From: Candidatus Nomurabacteria bacterium RIFOXYD2_FULL_35_12
GTDB taxonomy: Bacteria; Patescibacteriota; Minisyncoccia; Phycocordibacterales; UBA9973
Assembly: GCA_001786365.1 (NCBI GenBank)
Contig: MFWK01000025.1
Span: forward strand, 1 to 14,201
Length of the DNA: 14,201 nucleotides
Reading direction: 5' to 3'
Position numbers and translations under genes: made by a program. Of this stretch, positions 6,452 through 12,821 are shown in pieces. Below the pieces are notes generated by a model. That model had not been told where the DNA came from. It worked only from the letters and a program-made list of their open reading frames with translations, and did not search any database. Position 1 is the first letter of the stretch; each line of letters starts with the position of its first letter.

Positions 6452-6840
6452 CCACTAGAAAGAGTATATCCGGCCTGTTGTGCTTCTTCGCCCGTCGAAA
6501 AATAAATTCTATTTTCTTGTTTGATAGTTTTACCGGCAGAACAGCTGATCGTATAGTATTTACTCCCCTTGCTTGAAGCAAAAAAAGTTTTTCCAGTTGC
6601 ATTACTGTCAAAGACCGTCTTTGACACGTTGTCTGTGGCTGATATTACATTTGTTTCCAGATTATTATCCTGGTTTGGGTATTCTATTTTTATGCCCGAA
6701 GAGTTGTTTACTTTTGATAGTCTACCTAGTTCAAATGAGCCTAAGCCGACTAAAATAACAATGATAACTATCATAATATCTTTCCCCTGCTCGCTCTCCA
6801 GAAACTGCTTGATTTTTTCCATATAATCGTTTATACTCAT
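6442..6840 (-). CDS. Membrane-anchored small protein with C-terminal paired-Cys domain
   Basis: A 132-residue protein. The short cytoplasmic N-terminus (MSINDYMEKIKQFLESEQGK) precedes one transmembrane segment at about 22-38 (IMIVIIVILVGLGSFEL), a polar linker to about 84, and a compact C-terminal motif from 88 on: ASSKGSKYY, C100, KTIKQENRIYF (104-114), EEAQQAGY and C131. The pattern Ala-Ser-x-x-Gly-x-x-Tyr-x3-Cys ... Asn-Arg-Ile-x-Phe ... Ala-x-x-Ala-Gly-Tyr ... Cys is that of the small Ada-like or nuclease-tail metal-binding module (ASSKGKVYH...C...NRV.F...EEA..AGY...C). The two Cys could bind metal or form a disulfide outside the membrane; function is not known. The ATG at 6840 has a -10 element seven bases upstream. 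The gene converges on the ncRNA and ends 11 bases from its T-run. Confidence 0.82.
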   Translation of the reverse strand: MSINDYMEKIKQFLESEQGKDIMIVIIVILVGLGSFELGRLSKVNNSSGIKIEYPNQDNNLETNVISATDNVSKTVFDSNATGKTFFASSKGSKYYTISCSAGKTIKQENRIYFSTGEEAQQAGYTLSSGCN

Positions 6841-6869
6841 TTGAGTTAGTTTAGCATTTTAATTATATA
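6841..6869 (+). promoter_or_regulatory. Promoter of rpmA
   Basis: TTGAGT (6841-6846), a 17-base spacer, then TATATA (6864-6869). Eleven bases separate the -10 from the ATG at 6881, so the leader would be only a few bases. It overlaps the promoter of the divergent gene. Confidence 0.6.
6848..6856 (-). promoter_or_regulatory. Extended -10 element for the divergent small membrane protein
   Basis: Read on the minus strand this is TGCTAAACT: TGC, then hexamer TAAACT covering 6853-6848. It ends seven bases before the ATG (6840-6838), so the transcript would be leaderless or nearly so. It lies inside the -35/-10 spacer of the rpmA promoter. Confidence 0.5.
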
Positions 6870-6880
6870 AATAAAACCAT

Positions 6881-7153
6881 ATGGCACATAGAAAAGCTGG
6901 CGGTACCGTCAAAAATTTAAGAGACTCAAATCCACAATATCTAGGTGTGAAGCTTTACGATGGGCAAAAGGCTCAAACTGGCTCTATCATCGTCCGACAG
7001 CGTGGCACGGTCATTATGGCCGGTAATAACGTCGGTATGGGTAAAGATCATACCCTTTTCGCTCTGAAAGACGGCACAGTCAAATTTGGCTCAAGACGTA
7101 AGACTTCATTTAATGGACAAACTGCAGTTAAAAAAACTGTAAATGTAAAATAA
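6881..7153 (+). CDS. rpmA: Ribosomal protein bL27
   Basis: A component of the large ribosomal subunit whose N-terminal tail reaches towards the peptidyl-transferase centre. The 90 residues match the family length. The N-terminus MAHRKAGGTVKNLRDS corresponds to the usual MAHKKAGGSTRNGRDS, and YLGVKLYDGQ, GSIIVRQRGT and VGMGKDHTLFALKDG are all standard L27 segments. There is no N-terminal cleaved extension of the Firmicutes kind. The gene stands alone, with its own promoter and terminator. The usual partner rplU (L21) is not adjacent. The flanking genes are both on the other strand. Confidence 0.97.
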   Translation: MAHRKAGGTVKNLRDSNPQYLGVKLYDGQKAQTGSIIVRQRGTVIMAGNNVGMGKDHTLFALKDGTVKFGSRRKTSFNGQTAVKKTVNVK

Positions 7154-7179
7154 AAAAAATCCCCGAGCGGGGATTTTTT
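7154..7179. terminator. Bidirectional intrinsic terminator
   Basis: Stem ATCCCC/GGGGAT (7159-7164 with 7169-7174), loop GAGC, flanked by an A-run (from 7152) and a T-run (to 7179). The T-run serves rpmA on the plus strand. The A-run becomes a T-run on the minus strand and serves the gene ending at 7183. Confidence 0.9.
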
Positions 7180-7182
7180 AGT

Positions 7183-7953
7183 TTATGTAAATAGTTGTGT
7201 AGCTGGTGGTAGTTTTTCTGGTGCACCAACTCTTTTATGTAATCTTAGGACACCTTTGTTTACTTGAATATCAACTTCTGGAAATTTTTCTTTTATAGCA
7301 TTTGCCCATTTTTTTATTAGAGGTTCTGTGTATCTTGGTTGATATTTAGGTAATTCAAATTGAATAAACATAAGACCGTTTTTATTTAACAAATCATACC
7401 AATTTCTTATAATACGATCCAAAATGGCTGGATTTTTATCAATTAGAATAATGGGTCCTTCCATTCTTGATATTATTAAATCAGTTTTATTTGTACCCAA
7501 TGTTTGAGTAACTTTTGTGAGTGTTTTATCTTTTGTTATCTCTGTTATGTCTCCCACTATTACAGAATGATTATTTCTTTTATCTTCTTTTTGTTTCCTT
7601 TGATTTCGAATATCTGCTAAACAGACACCAACTGTTTTTGCAAAAAAATTTGGTGTAAAACCTTTAAAAAGTTCAGATCCGGGTCCACCAAATTCTATGG
7701 CAGTTAAGTCACGTTTTCCTTTATTCGATAGTGTTTTTTCTATATATTTTCTAAAAACTTCACTTTTCTGAGTATTTCCTTCCTCATCTGGTAAAACAGC
7801 GCCAAGAGTTATTTCAAAAGATACCAGTGGTGAATCATATGCTCCCCACTCATTTTCTTTATATATATATCTACCACCATCTTCCGTTGCGAGTTTTGTA
7901 TTTTTTTCTACGGCTTTTTTTATTTCTCCAATTTTTGGAAATCTTTCTTTCAT
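7183..7953 (-). CDS. Predicted class I (Rossmann-fold) methyltransferase-like protein, function unknown
   Basis: A 256-residue cytoplasmic protein with no signal or transmembrane segment. The middle follows the order of a SAM-dependent methyltransferase: TAIEFGGPGSELF (84-96) as the glycine-rich motif I, TVGVCLADIR (107-116) where motif II would place an acidic residue after strand 2, VIVGDIT (131-137) as motif III, DLIISRMEGP (158-167) as motif IV, and a late LLNKNGLMFIQFELP (188-202) typical of the strand 5 region. Residues 1-80 form a separate N-terminal part with no family I recognise. The substrate cannot be inferred. It is the last gene of the rplI unit, nine bases after the rplI stop, and ends at the shared terminator. 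No Shine-Dalgarno sequence is present. Confidence 0.65.
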   Translation of the reverse strand: MKERFPKIGEIKKAVEKNTKLATEDGGRYIYKENEWGAYDSPLVSFEITLGAVLPDEEGNTQKSEVFRKYIEKTLSNKGKRDLTAIEFGGPGSELFKGFTPNFFAKTVGVCLADIRNQRKQKEDKRNNHSVIVGDITEITKDKTLTKVTQTLGTNKTDLIISRMEGPIILIDKNPAILDRIIRNWYDLLNKNGLMFIQFELPKYQPRYTEPLIKKWANAIKEKFPEVDIQVNKGVLRLHKRVGAPEKLPPATQLFT

Positions 7954-7962
7954 ACATGTATG

Positions 7963-8406
7963 TTAAATTTTCTCTACAATAAGCTTAAACGAAGATTTTT
8001 TGCCTTTAATGGAAATAGGAATTTCAAACTCCCCTACTCCTTTGATTGGTTTATCTAAGATAATAAATTCTTCGGAAATATCTGCACGATTTTGTTCTTT
8101 CATTGCTGTCACAATTTCTTTTTTGTGAATAGCGGAAAAAAGGTGTCCTAATTCATTTGTTTTTCCTTTTAACACAATAGCTTTGCCTTTTATTTCTTCT
8201 AGATTTTTCATCAAAAGGTCTTCTTGCACTTCCCTTTCAATTGCAATTTCTTTTTTATGCATTTCGAGTTCAGCTAGAGCTTTTGGTGTAGCTAAAACAG
8301 CTAGCTTTCTAGGTAAAAGAAAATTCATGGCATAACCATCATTCACTTCTTTTGTATCATATTTTTTTCCTACTCTTGGCACATCACTTAAGAATATTAC
8401 TTTCAT
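7963..8406 (-). CDS. rplI: Ribosomal protein bL9
   Basis: A large-subunit protein that spans from the L1 stalk base and helps prevent frameshifting and ribosome crowding. The 147 residues are normal. The N-terminal rRNA-binding domain reads MKVIFLSDVPRVGKKYDTKEVNDGYAMNFLLP in pieces that match the family signature (conserved G13-K14, NDGYA at 22-26, NFLLPRKLA at 28-36). A helical linker spans about 42-75 and a C-terminal domain about 78-147. Usual partners (rpsF, ssb, rpsR) are absent; it follows the S41 protease gene at 23 bases. L9 has been reported missing in some CPR lineages, so its presence may help narrow down the lineage. There is no Shine-Dalgarno sequence before the ATG. Confidence 0.95.
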   Translation of the reverse strand: MKVIFLSDVPRVGKKYDTKEVNDGYAMNFLLPRKLAVLATPKALAELEMHKKEIAIEREVQEDLLMKNLEEIKGKAIVLKGKTNELGHLFSAIHKKEIVTAMKEQNRADISEEFIILDKPIKGVGEFEIPISIKGKKSSFKLIVEKI

Positions 8407-8429
8407 ATTATTTTGTTATTTCGCAGAAG

Positions 8430-9644
8430 TTACTTTTTTAATAATATTTCGACTGCTTTGTTTAATTGCGGATCTTTTTTTGCGTCAAAATCTTTTTGAG
8501 TATATTCTACTGGATAGTCCGGAGTCAAACCTTTTTCGGAAATAGAAGTTCCATTTGGTGTGAGCCATTTAGCAACGGTAATTTTAAGTAGAGTATCCGG
8601 GGTTATTTTTATCGCTTCTTGGACAGAACCTTTTCCATAACTTTGACTACCTACAAGTTTTGCTTTTCCGTTGTCTTGCATTGCGCCAGCGACGATTTCT
8701 GACGCTGAAGCGGATCCATCATTAATTAGAATTATAAATTTTAAATTGTCATTAAATATATCATATCCTTTACTTCTGAATATCTCTGGTTTTTTATCAT
8801 TGCCATAATCTTCTGTCACAACGATTTTTCCATTTGGTAAAAACCAGCTTGAGATATCAACTGCTGCGTCTAAATATCCGCCTGGATTTCCTCTTAAATC
8901 CAAGAGCAATTTATCGGTTTTAGCTTCCATAAAGCTCTTTAATGCACCACGAAATAGATTTGCTGAATTAGCAGAAAAACTATAAAGTTTAATTACAAAA
9001 ATGCCATCACTTCGGAGTTCGGTATCTAGAGTCGGTATATTTATAATATCTCGAACTATTTTCATTTCTATCGGTTCTTTGTTTCCTTCTCGAGAAATTA
9101 GAAGAGTGACTGTCGTACCTTTTTCTCCTCGCATTAATTTAATTGCATTTTCAATACTTAAATTTGAAGTTATTGTTTTATCAATTTTTAAAATTTTGTC
9201 ACCGGGTTTTATATTTGCTCTATAAGCTGGAGTGTCTTTGAGTGGAGCGATGACTGTGAGAATTTTATCTTTTATTCCAACTTCCATACCAACTCCAGTA
9301 AAATTACCAGCTATTTCTTCTTCAAAGGCTTTTGCTTCATCTGGACTAAAGAATACGCTATAAGGGTCATTTAAAGAGTCTACGAGGCCTGAGATAGCTC
9401 CGTAAACTCTGTTTTGGTCAGCTATTTTGTCTGCTTTTGGGTATTTTTCATTGATTGTGTTCCAAACTTTCCAAAAAGGAGAAAAGTCTGCTTTTGTTTC
9501 TACTTCTGTTTCTTTATTAGAAAGCCCAAACACTTTTTCCAATTCAGGACGATTGTTATTATCTACATAGATACCTAAAAAAAAGGCTCCTAAAATAGCC
9601 AAAGTCGCTAGAATAATTTTTGTACTTTTTGAAAAATTTTGCAT
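8430..9644 (-). CDS. ctpA: Carboxy-terminal processing protease (S41 family, CtpA/Prc type)
   Basis: A membrane-anchored periplasmic serine protease, 404 residues. Residues 8-26 (TKIILATLAILGAFFLGIY) form a signal anchor. The PDZ domain spans about 112-195, with the carboxylate-binding loop near TGVGMEV and IKPGDKILKID. The catalytic core contains LLLDLRGNPGGYLDAAVDI (247-265), DGSASASEIVAGAMQDNGKA (309-328) and SYGKGSVQ (335-342). By the usual spacing of 25 residues the Ser/Lys dyad is S313 and K338; both are present. Related enzymes trim C-termini of exported proteins and control cell-wall hydrolases, which fits the wall genes on either side. The gene starts three bases after the stop of the 77-residue membrane protein, so the two are cotranscribed. 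Confidence 0.94.
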   Translation of the reverse strand: MQNFSKSTKIILATLAILGAFFLGIYVDNNNRPELEKVFGLSNKETEVETKADFSPFWKVWNTINEKYPKADKIADQNRVYGAISGLVDSLNDPYSVFFSPDEAKAFEEEIAGNFTGVGMEVGIKDKILTVIAPLKDTPAYRANIKPGDKILKIDKTITSNLSIENAIKLMRGEKGTTVTLLISREGNKEPIEMKIVRDIINIPTLDTELRSDGIFVIKLYSFSANSANLFRGALKSFMEAKTDKLLLDLRGNPGGYLDAAVDISSWFLPNGKIVVTEDYGNDKKPEIFRSKGYDIFNDNLKFIILINDGSASASEIVAGAMQDNGKAKLVGSQSYGKGSVQEAIKITPDTLLKITVAKWLTPNGTSISEKGLTPDYPVEYTQKDFDAKKDPQLNKAVEILLKK

Positions 9645-9647
9645 TAT

Positions 9648-9881
9648 TTATATCTCTTCTCTATTTTCAAATTTATTTTCTGAAAAATTATCAAAGATTT
9701 TATTTTCTTTTATTTCTTCTATTCCTTTTATTTTAGATTTTTTATACAAAACAAAACTTGCATAAATGATTGCAAAACCAGAAAGAGTCGTTAGAATATC
9801 CTTCCAAGAATATGGAAAACCTAAAAATGGCAAAATCGCCACCCAGATACCTAAAACCAAAAGCATATATACTTTACGCAT
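9648..9881 (-). CDS. Small two-pass membrane protein, function unknown
   Basis: A 77-residue protein. Two hydrophobic segments lie at about 5-23 (YMLLVLGIWVAILPFLGFP) and 28-46 (DILTTLSGFAIIYASFVLY), joined by a short turn containing PYSW. The tail is polar, Lys/Glu/Asn-rich, with no recognisable domain. It is the first gene of a unit with ctpA (three-base gap), so an accessory role for that protease, such as membrane placement, is possible but unproven. The ATG at 9881 lies six bases after an extended -10. Confidence 0.72.
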   Translation of the reverse strand: MRKVYMLLVLGIWVAILPFLGFPYSWKDILTTLSGFAIIYASFVLYKKSKIKGIEEIKENKIFDNFSENKFENREEI

Positions 9882-9887
9882 ATTTAT

Positions 9888-9916
9888 ATAATATCAAAAA
9901 ATGAAGATAAAAGCAA
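9888..9916 (-). promoter_or_regulatory. Promoter of the 77-residue membrane protein and ctpA unit
   Basis: On the minus strand: TTGCTT (9916-9911), a 17-base spacer, then TATTAT (9893-9888) preceded by TGA, an extended -10. The hexamer ends six bases before the ATG, again predicting a leaderless mRNA. It sits in the short gap after the PBP2 stop and separates this unit from mrdA. Confidence 0.55.
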
Positions 9917-9920
9917 AATA

Positions 9921-11663
9921 TTACTTGAAATATTCCGGTGTGTTTACAGACATCCAGTCTAAAAGCTGTCGCATTACTGTAGAGGCATTTACGCTATTTG
10001 TCGTCGGACCGGCTTCCATCATTACGGTAAAAGCATATTTAGGGTTTTCATAAGGCAGAAAACCGATGACCCAAGAGTTTACTTTGTTTTTAGCGACTCC
10101 GAGTTGGGCAGTACCGGTTTTTACGGCTACTTCTACATATGGCACGTTGAGCGATGTCGCTGTGCCACTCGTTACCGCCATTCTCATACCTTCATGTATC
10201 ACATCAAAATGTTCTTTTGGTAGGTCTATGATTGAAAATTGATTTTCTTTTTGTGTATCGCCCATTACAAAATGTGGAGTTAAAAGTTTTCCATTGTTTG
10301 CGATAGAAGAAACTGCTCGAACCATTTCAATAGGAGTAACTTGAAATCCATATTGACCGATGGCTGTATGGTAAGTGTCTCCAATGCGCCAAGCATCTCC
10401 TTTGAAGTTTAGAGCTTTCCATTCTGGACTTGGAATTGTACCTTGTGTTTCATCTGGTAAATCCACTCCTGTTTTTTTTCCAAAACCGAAAAGTTTAGCG
10501 TATTTTTCAATATTTGCTATACCGAGACCTTTTTGATTTTCAAATCCTCCACCAATTTCATAAAAATAAACGTCCGAAGATACAGATATAGCTTCTGCCA
10601 TATTTGTCCAGCCATTGGCACGCCAGTCTTTAAAAATAGTTTTTTGATCAGGAAAATAAGGATTTGGTATAGAAATAGAACCCGTAGAAAGAATTCTTTT
10701 ATATTGATCGATGACTCCTTCGGCGAGAGCTCCCAAACCAAAAAATGGTTTAACGATTGATCCAGGAGTATAAAGTCCAGAAACAATTTTATCCATAAAT
10801 GGTTTTTTTTTGTCATTTAAATACCCATTAATTTTTTTTGTATCTTTTCCTAAAGACAATATTTCAGAATTGTATTCTGGAAAACTTGTAGAAGCTATTA
10901 TTTCCCCATTTTGCACATCCATCAAGATACCTGCTCCACCAGAGAATCCGTTATTTTGTGATAAATTCTTGATCAAATTAAACAACTCTGTTTGGATTCT
11001 GGAATCAATGCTGGTTATCAAATCACCGCCTTGTTTTGGAATGTTAATTATATTTTCAGAATAAACAACTCCTTTTGCATTTATTTCTCTTATTTTTGAA
11101 CCATTTTCACCCTTTATGATATCTTGATATTGTTTTTCCAGTCCATCTTTGCCGATAAACTCAGTTTGCCAATAATTTCCCGAATTGTCTTTTGTTGGAT
11201 AGCTGACATAACCGAGCACGTGTGAAAATCCGGGTGATAGATAGGCACGTGTATACAATGCTGATGGATCCCCTATTTTTTCTTCATCTTTCCCGCCTGC
11301 AACAGCTATGCTGTCAGCATTGCGGGCAGGTTTATTCCAAGCTAATTCTTTTTTATTCCTGTCGTAAATTATCCCCCTTTCTGTGAAGATATTAATTTTT
11401 TCTAAAGTATTATTCTCACTTCTTTCTCTATAAGCATCACCTTTTTGTATTTGGAGGTTTACCAAACGAGCTCCAAATATAATTATTGCTAATAAGAAAA
11501 AAGCACCCAAAAGTTTAATAGTAATTCTTTTGATTGGTTTTTCTATTCGTCCTTCGAATTGTTGACGGTCAAAATTTTCCAAATTTTTTGAATCGAGAAA
11601 GATTTCGTCTGGCTCAACGAAAGTATTTTTTGTATTACTTTTTTTGAATTTCTTAAAAGGCAT
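9921..11663 (-). CDS. mrdA: Penicillin-binding protein 2, elongation transpeptidase (class B PBP)
   Basis: A 580-residue membrane-anchored transpeptidase that cross-links glycan strands made by a SEDS partner. Residues 1-45 are a charged cytoplasmic tail. The transmembrane helix is at about 49-68. The pedestal domain includes RGIIYDRNKKELAWN (96-110) and SPGFSHVLGYVSYP (143-156). The transpeptidase motifs are all there: SIVK (S302 nucleophile, K305), SSD (362-364, the PBP2 form of SxN) and KTG (515-517). Residues 112-124 are encoded by an in-frame palindromic element and look like an insertion between pedestal motifs. A small MreD-like membrane protein lies nine bases upstream, the gene order typical of elongation genes, which favours PBP2 over PBP3. 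No Shine-Dalgarno sequence is seen. Confidence 0.93.
   Translation of the reverse strand: MPFKKFKKSNTKNTFVEPDEIFLDSKNLENFDRQQFEGRIEKPIKRITIKLLGAFFLLAIIIFGARLVNLQIQKGDAYRERSENNTLEKINIFTERGIIYDRNKKELAWNKPARNADSIAVAGGKDEEKIGDPSALYTRAYLSPGFSHVLGYVSYPTKDNSGNYWQTEFIGKDGLEKQYQDIIKGENGSKIREINAKGVVYSENIINIPKQGGDLITSIDSRIQTELFNLIKNLSQNNGFSGGAGILMDVQNGEIIASTSFPEYNSEILSLGKDTKKINGYLNDKKKPFMDKIVSGLYTPGSIVKPFFGLGALAEGVIDQYKRILSTGSISIPNPYFPDQKTIFKDWRANGWTNMAEAISVSSDVYFYEIGGGFENQKGLGIANIEKYAKLFGFGKKTGVDLPDETQGTIPSPEWKALNFKGDAWRIGDTYHTAIGQYGFQVTPIEMVRAVSSIANNGKLLTPHFVMGDTQKENQFSIIDLPKEHFDVIHEGMRMAVTSGTATSLNVPYVEVAVKTGTAQLGVAKNKVNSWVIGFLPYENPKYAFTVMMEAGPTTNSVNASTVMRQLLDWMSVNTPEYFK
11292..11330 (-). repeat. In-frame palindromic repeat element inside mrdA
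   Basis: Exactly 39 bases (13 codons, residues P112-G124), about 64% G+C (25 of 39) in an AT-rich gene. On the mRNA strand the outer arms CCTGCCCGCA and TGCAGGCGGG pair at nine of ten positions (one G-U), and inner arms form ATGCT-GAC-AGCAT. The encoded peptide begins PARNA and ends AGG. I recall similar PARNA-type inserts in Parcubacteria proteins, akin to Rickettsia palindromic elements, but cannot confirm this here. Confidence 0.7.
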
Positions 11664-11672
11664 TTTTATTTA

Positions 11673-11936
11673 TTATGTATGAAGTCTTAATTTTTTCTTT
11701 AATAATTCTAAAATTACAAAACAAATGAGTGTAATAGTGAAAGAAAAGAAAATTATACCAAATGGGCCATTTTCTTTTAATCCGAAAAGTAAATCAGATA
11801 AGAGGAATAAAAAAACAGCTTCTAAAAATAAAGAAAAATAAATCATACCTATTAACGCCAATATGGCAGATATCCAAATGGGTAGAAAAAGCACTGATAC
11901 TAGTAGTAAAATCCCAAAGATGATTCGAAGTAGCAT
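11673..11936 (-). CDS. Small multi-pass membrane protein, possibly MreD-like
   Basis: An 87-residue, almost wholly hydrophobic protein with about three membrane segments (2-20, 22-50 in one or two passes, 58-78) and a basic C-terminus (KKKLRLHT). The stretch FLFLLSDLLFGLKENGPFG (42-60) resembles the conserved Asp-containing turn of MreD, the membrane subunit of the rod-shape elongation complex. It lies immediately before mrdA (nine bases), the place where mreD normally sits. It is about half the usual MreD length and no mreB or mreC is in view, so this is a weak homology call backed by context. It could equally be an unrelated small membrane protein. Confidence 0.55.
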   Translation of the reverse strand: MLLRIIFGILLLVSVLFLPIWISAILALIGMIYFSLFLEAVFLFLLSDLLFGLKENGPFGIIFFSFTITLICFVILELLKKKLRLHT

Positions 11937-11942
11937 CTTCTT

Positions 11943-11970
11943 ATTTTACACACTTCCTATTAAAATACAA
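11943..11970 (-). promoter_or_regulatory. Promoter of the MreD-like/mrdA unit
   Basis: On the minus strand: TTGTAT (11970-11965), a 16-base spacer, then TAAAAT (11948-11943), ending six bases before the ATG at 11936. It has the same -35, spacer and -10 as the promoter at 5798-5825. It separates the elongation genes from the purB unit upstream. Confidence 0.55.
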
Positions 11971-11989
11971 ACAATAGTTTTTTAAATTA

Positions 11990-12820
11990 TTAGAAAATTA
12001 AACGCCAAAAATAACGTAGAATAAATATTATTATAATAAATAAAATTCCATAAAATATAAACTTAATATTAAAAATATAAGATAATAAAGTAAAAAAGAA
12101 AAGCTCTAGATACTTTAAAGGTTTTATAAATTTGTTTTCTTTCTCTGTATTATTTTTTTGATTGGTGATATTTATAGCTTTGATTTCATTTTGAATTGTT
12201 TCTTTTTTTACTTTAGAAATATTGCTTATATCTGAGCGAATTGTTTCAATAACATTAGCAGTCAAAGTTGCGGGTTCGACTATAAAACTCGGTGTGTTTT
12301 CTTTTATGGTGTTTTTAATATTTTTTATTGATTCAGAACTGGTTGTGCTGATATTGTCTATTATTGAATAAGGATCTAAATTTATAGTTTTTAGAATTAT
12401 CTTTTTTTCCACTTCACGAATATTTTCTTCTGTTTTGTTTTGAGCAATATAAATCTCTTCAAATTTTCCATTTGGTAATAATAATTTAGCATTTTCAATT
12501 TTAGCAAAAATTTTATGTTTTCCGGCAGTTACAGTCCAGCTTATTTCAACTTCTTTTATTTCTTTTGCTTGAACAGAAAAAGACTTTTTATCCAAGAAAA
12601 CATCATTGTCAAAAAAAATTACATCACCTAAAAATTGTTTGTCTTCTGGATTGAAAACTATAGTATGTATTTTTATTATATCTTTTTCTTCAAATGGGTC
12701 TGGAGAATACCATATATTTCCAGGGATAAAACCAGCCTTAGAAAAGCTTTGAGAATAGGTTTTTATAGGTATCGTACAAAGAATTAAGAAAAAAATTATA
12801 ATAATTTTTTTATATATCAT
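11990..12820 (-). CDS. Secreted, C-terminally membrane-anchored protein with a CARDB/Ig-like domain
   Basis: A 276-residue protein. Residues 1-24 are a signal peptide (MIYKK, hydrophobic core, TYSQS). Residues about 28-112 look like a single beta-sandwich domain of CARDB type: GFIPGNIWYSPDPFEEKD, then alternating strands including IHTIVFNPEDKQFLGDVIFF, a DN turn, KEIKEVEISWTV and GKHKIFAKIENA. Residues about 130-230 are charged, Ser/Thr/Asn-rich and probably extended. The C-terminus (236-273) is strongly hydrophobic with a re-entrant or double membrane segment ending in basic residues. The layout suggests a surface-exposed domain held at the membrane by a stalk. The binding partner is unknown. 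The gene starts one base after the purB stop, so the two are translationally coupled despite unrelated roles. Confidence 0.75.
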   Translation of the reverse strand: MIYKKIIIIFFLILCTIPIKTYSQSFSKAGFIPGNIWYSPDPFEEKDIIKIHTIVFNPEDKQFLGDVIFFDNDVFLDKKSFSVQAKEIKEVEISWTVTAGKHKIFAKIENAKLLLPNGKFEEIYIAQNKTEENIREVEKKIILKTINLDPYSIIDNISTTSSESIKNIKNTIKENTPSFIVEPATLTANVIETIRSDISNISKVKKETIQNEIKAINITNQKNNTEKENKFIKPLKYLELFFFTLLSYIFNIKFIFYGILFIIIIFILRYFWRLIF

Positions 12821-12821
12821 A

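Noticed and set aside
6177..6611. A 144-residue open frame on the minus strand across the ncRNA region
   Set aside because: It overlaps the well-supported minus-strand gene at 6442-6840 in another frame and runs antisense through the hairpins and terminator; no domain or start signal supports it.
11937..11989. Terminator between the CARDB-like gene and the MreD-like gene
   Set aside because: Only a 4-bp AAAC/GTTT stem is visible; the region is better explained as a promoter.
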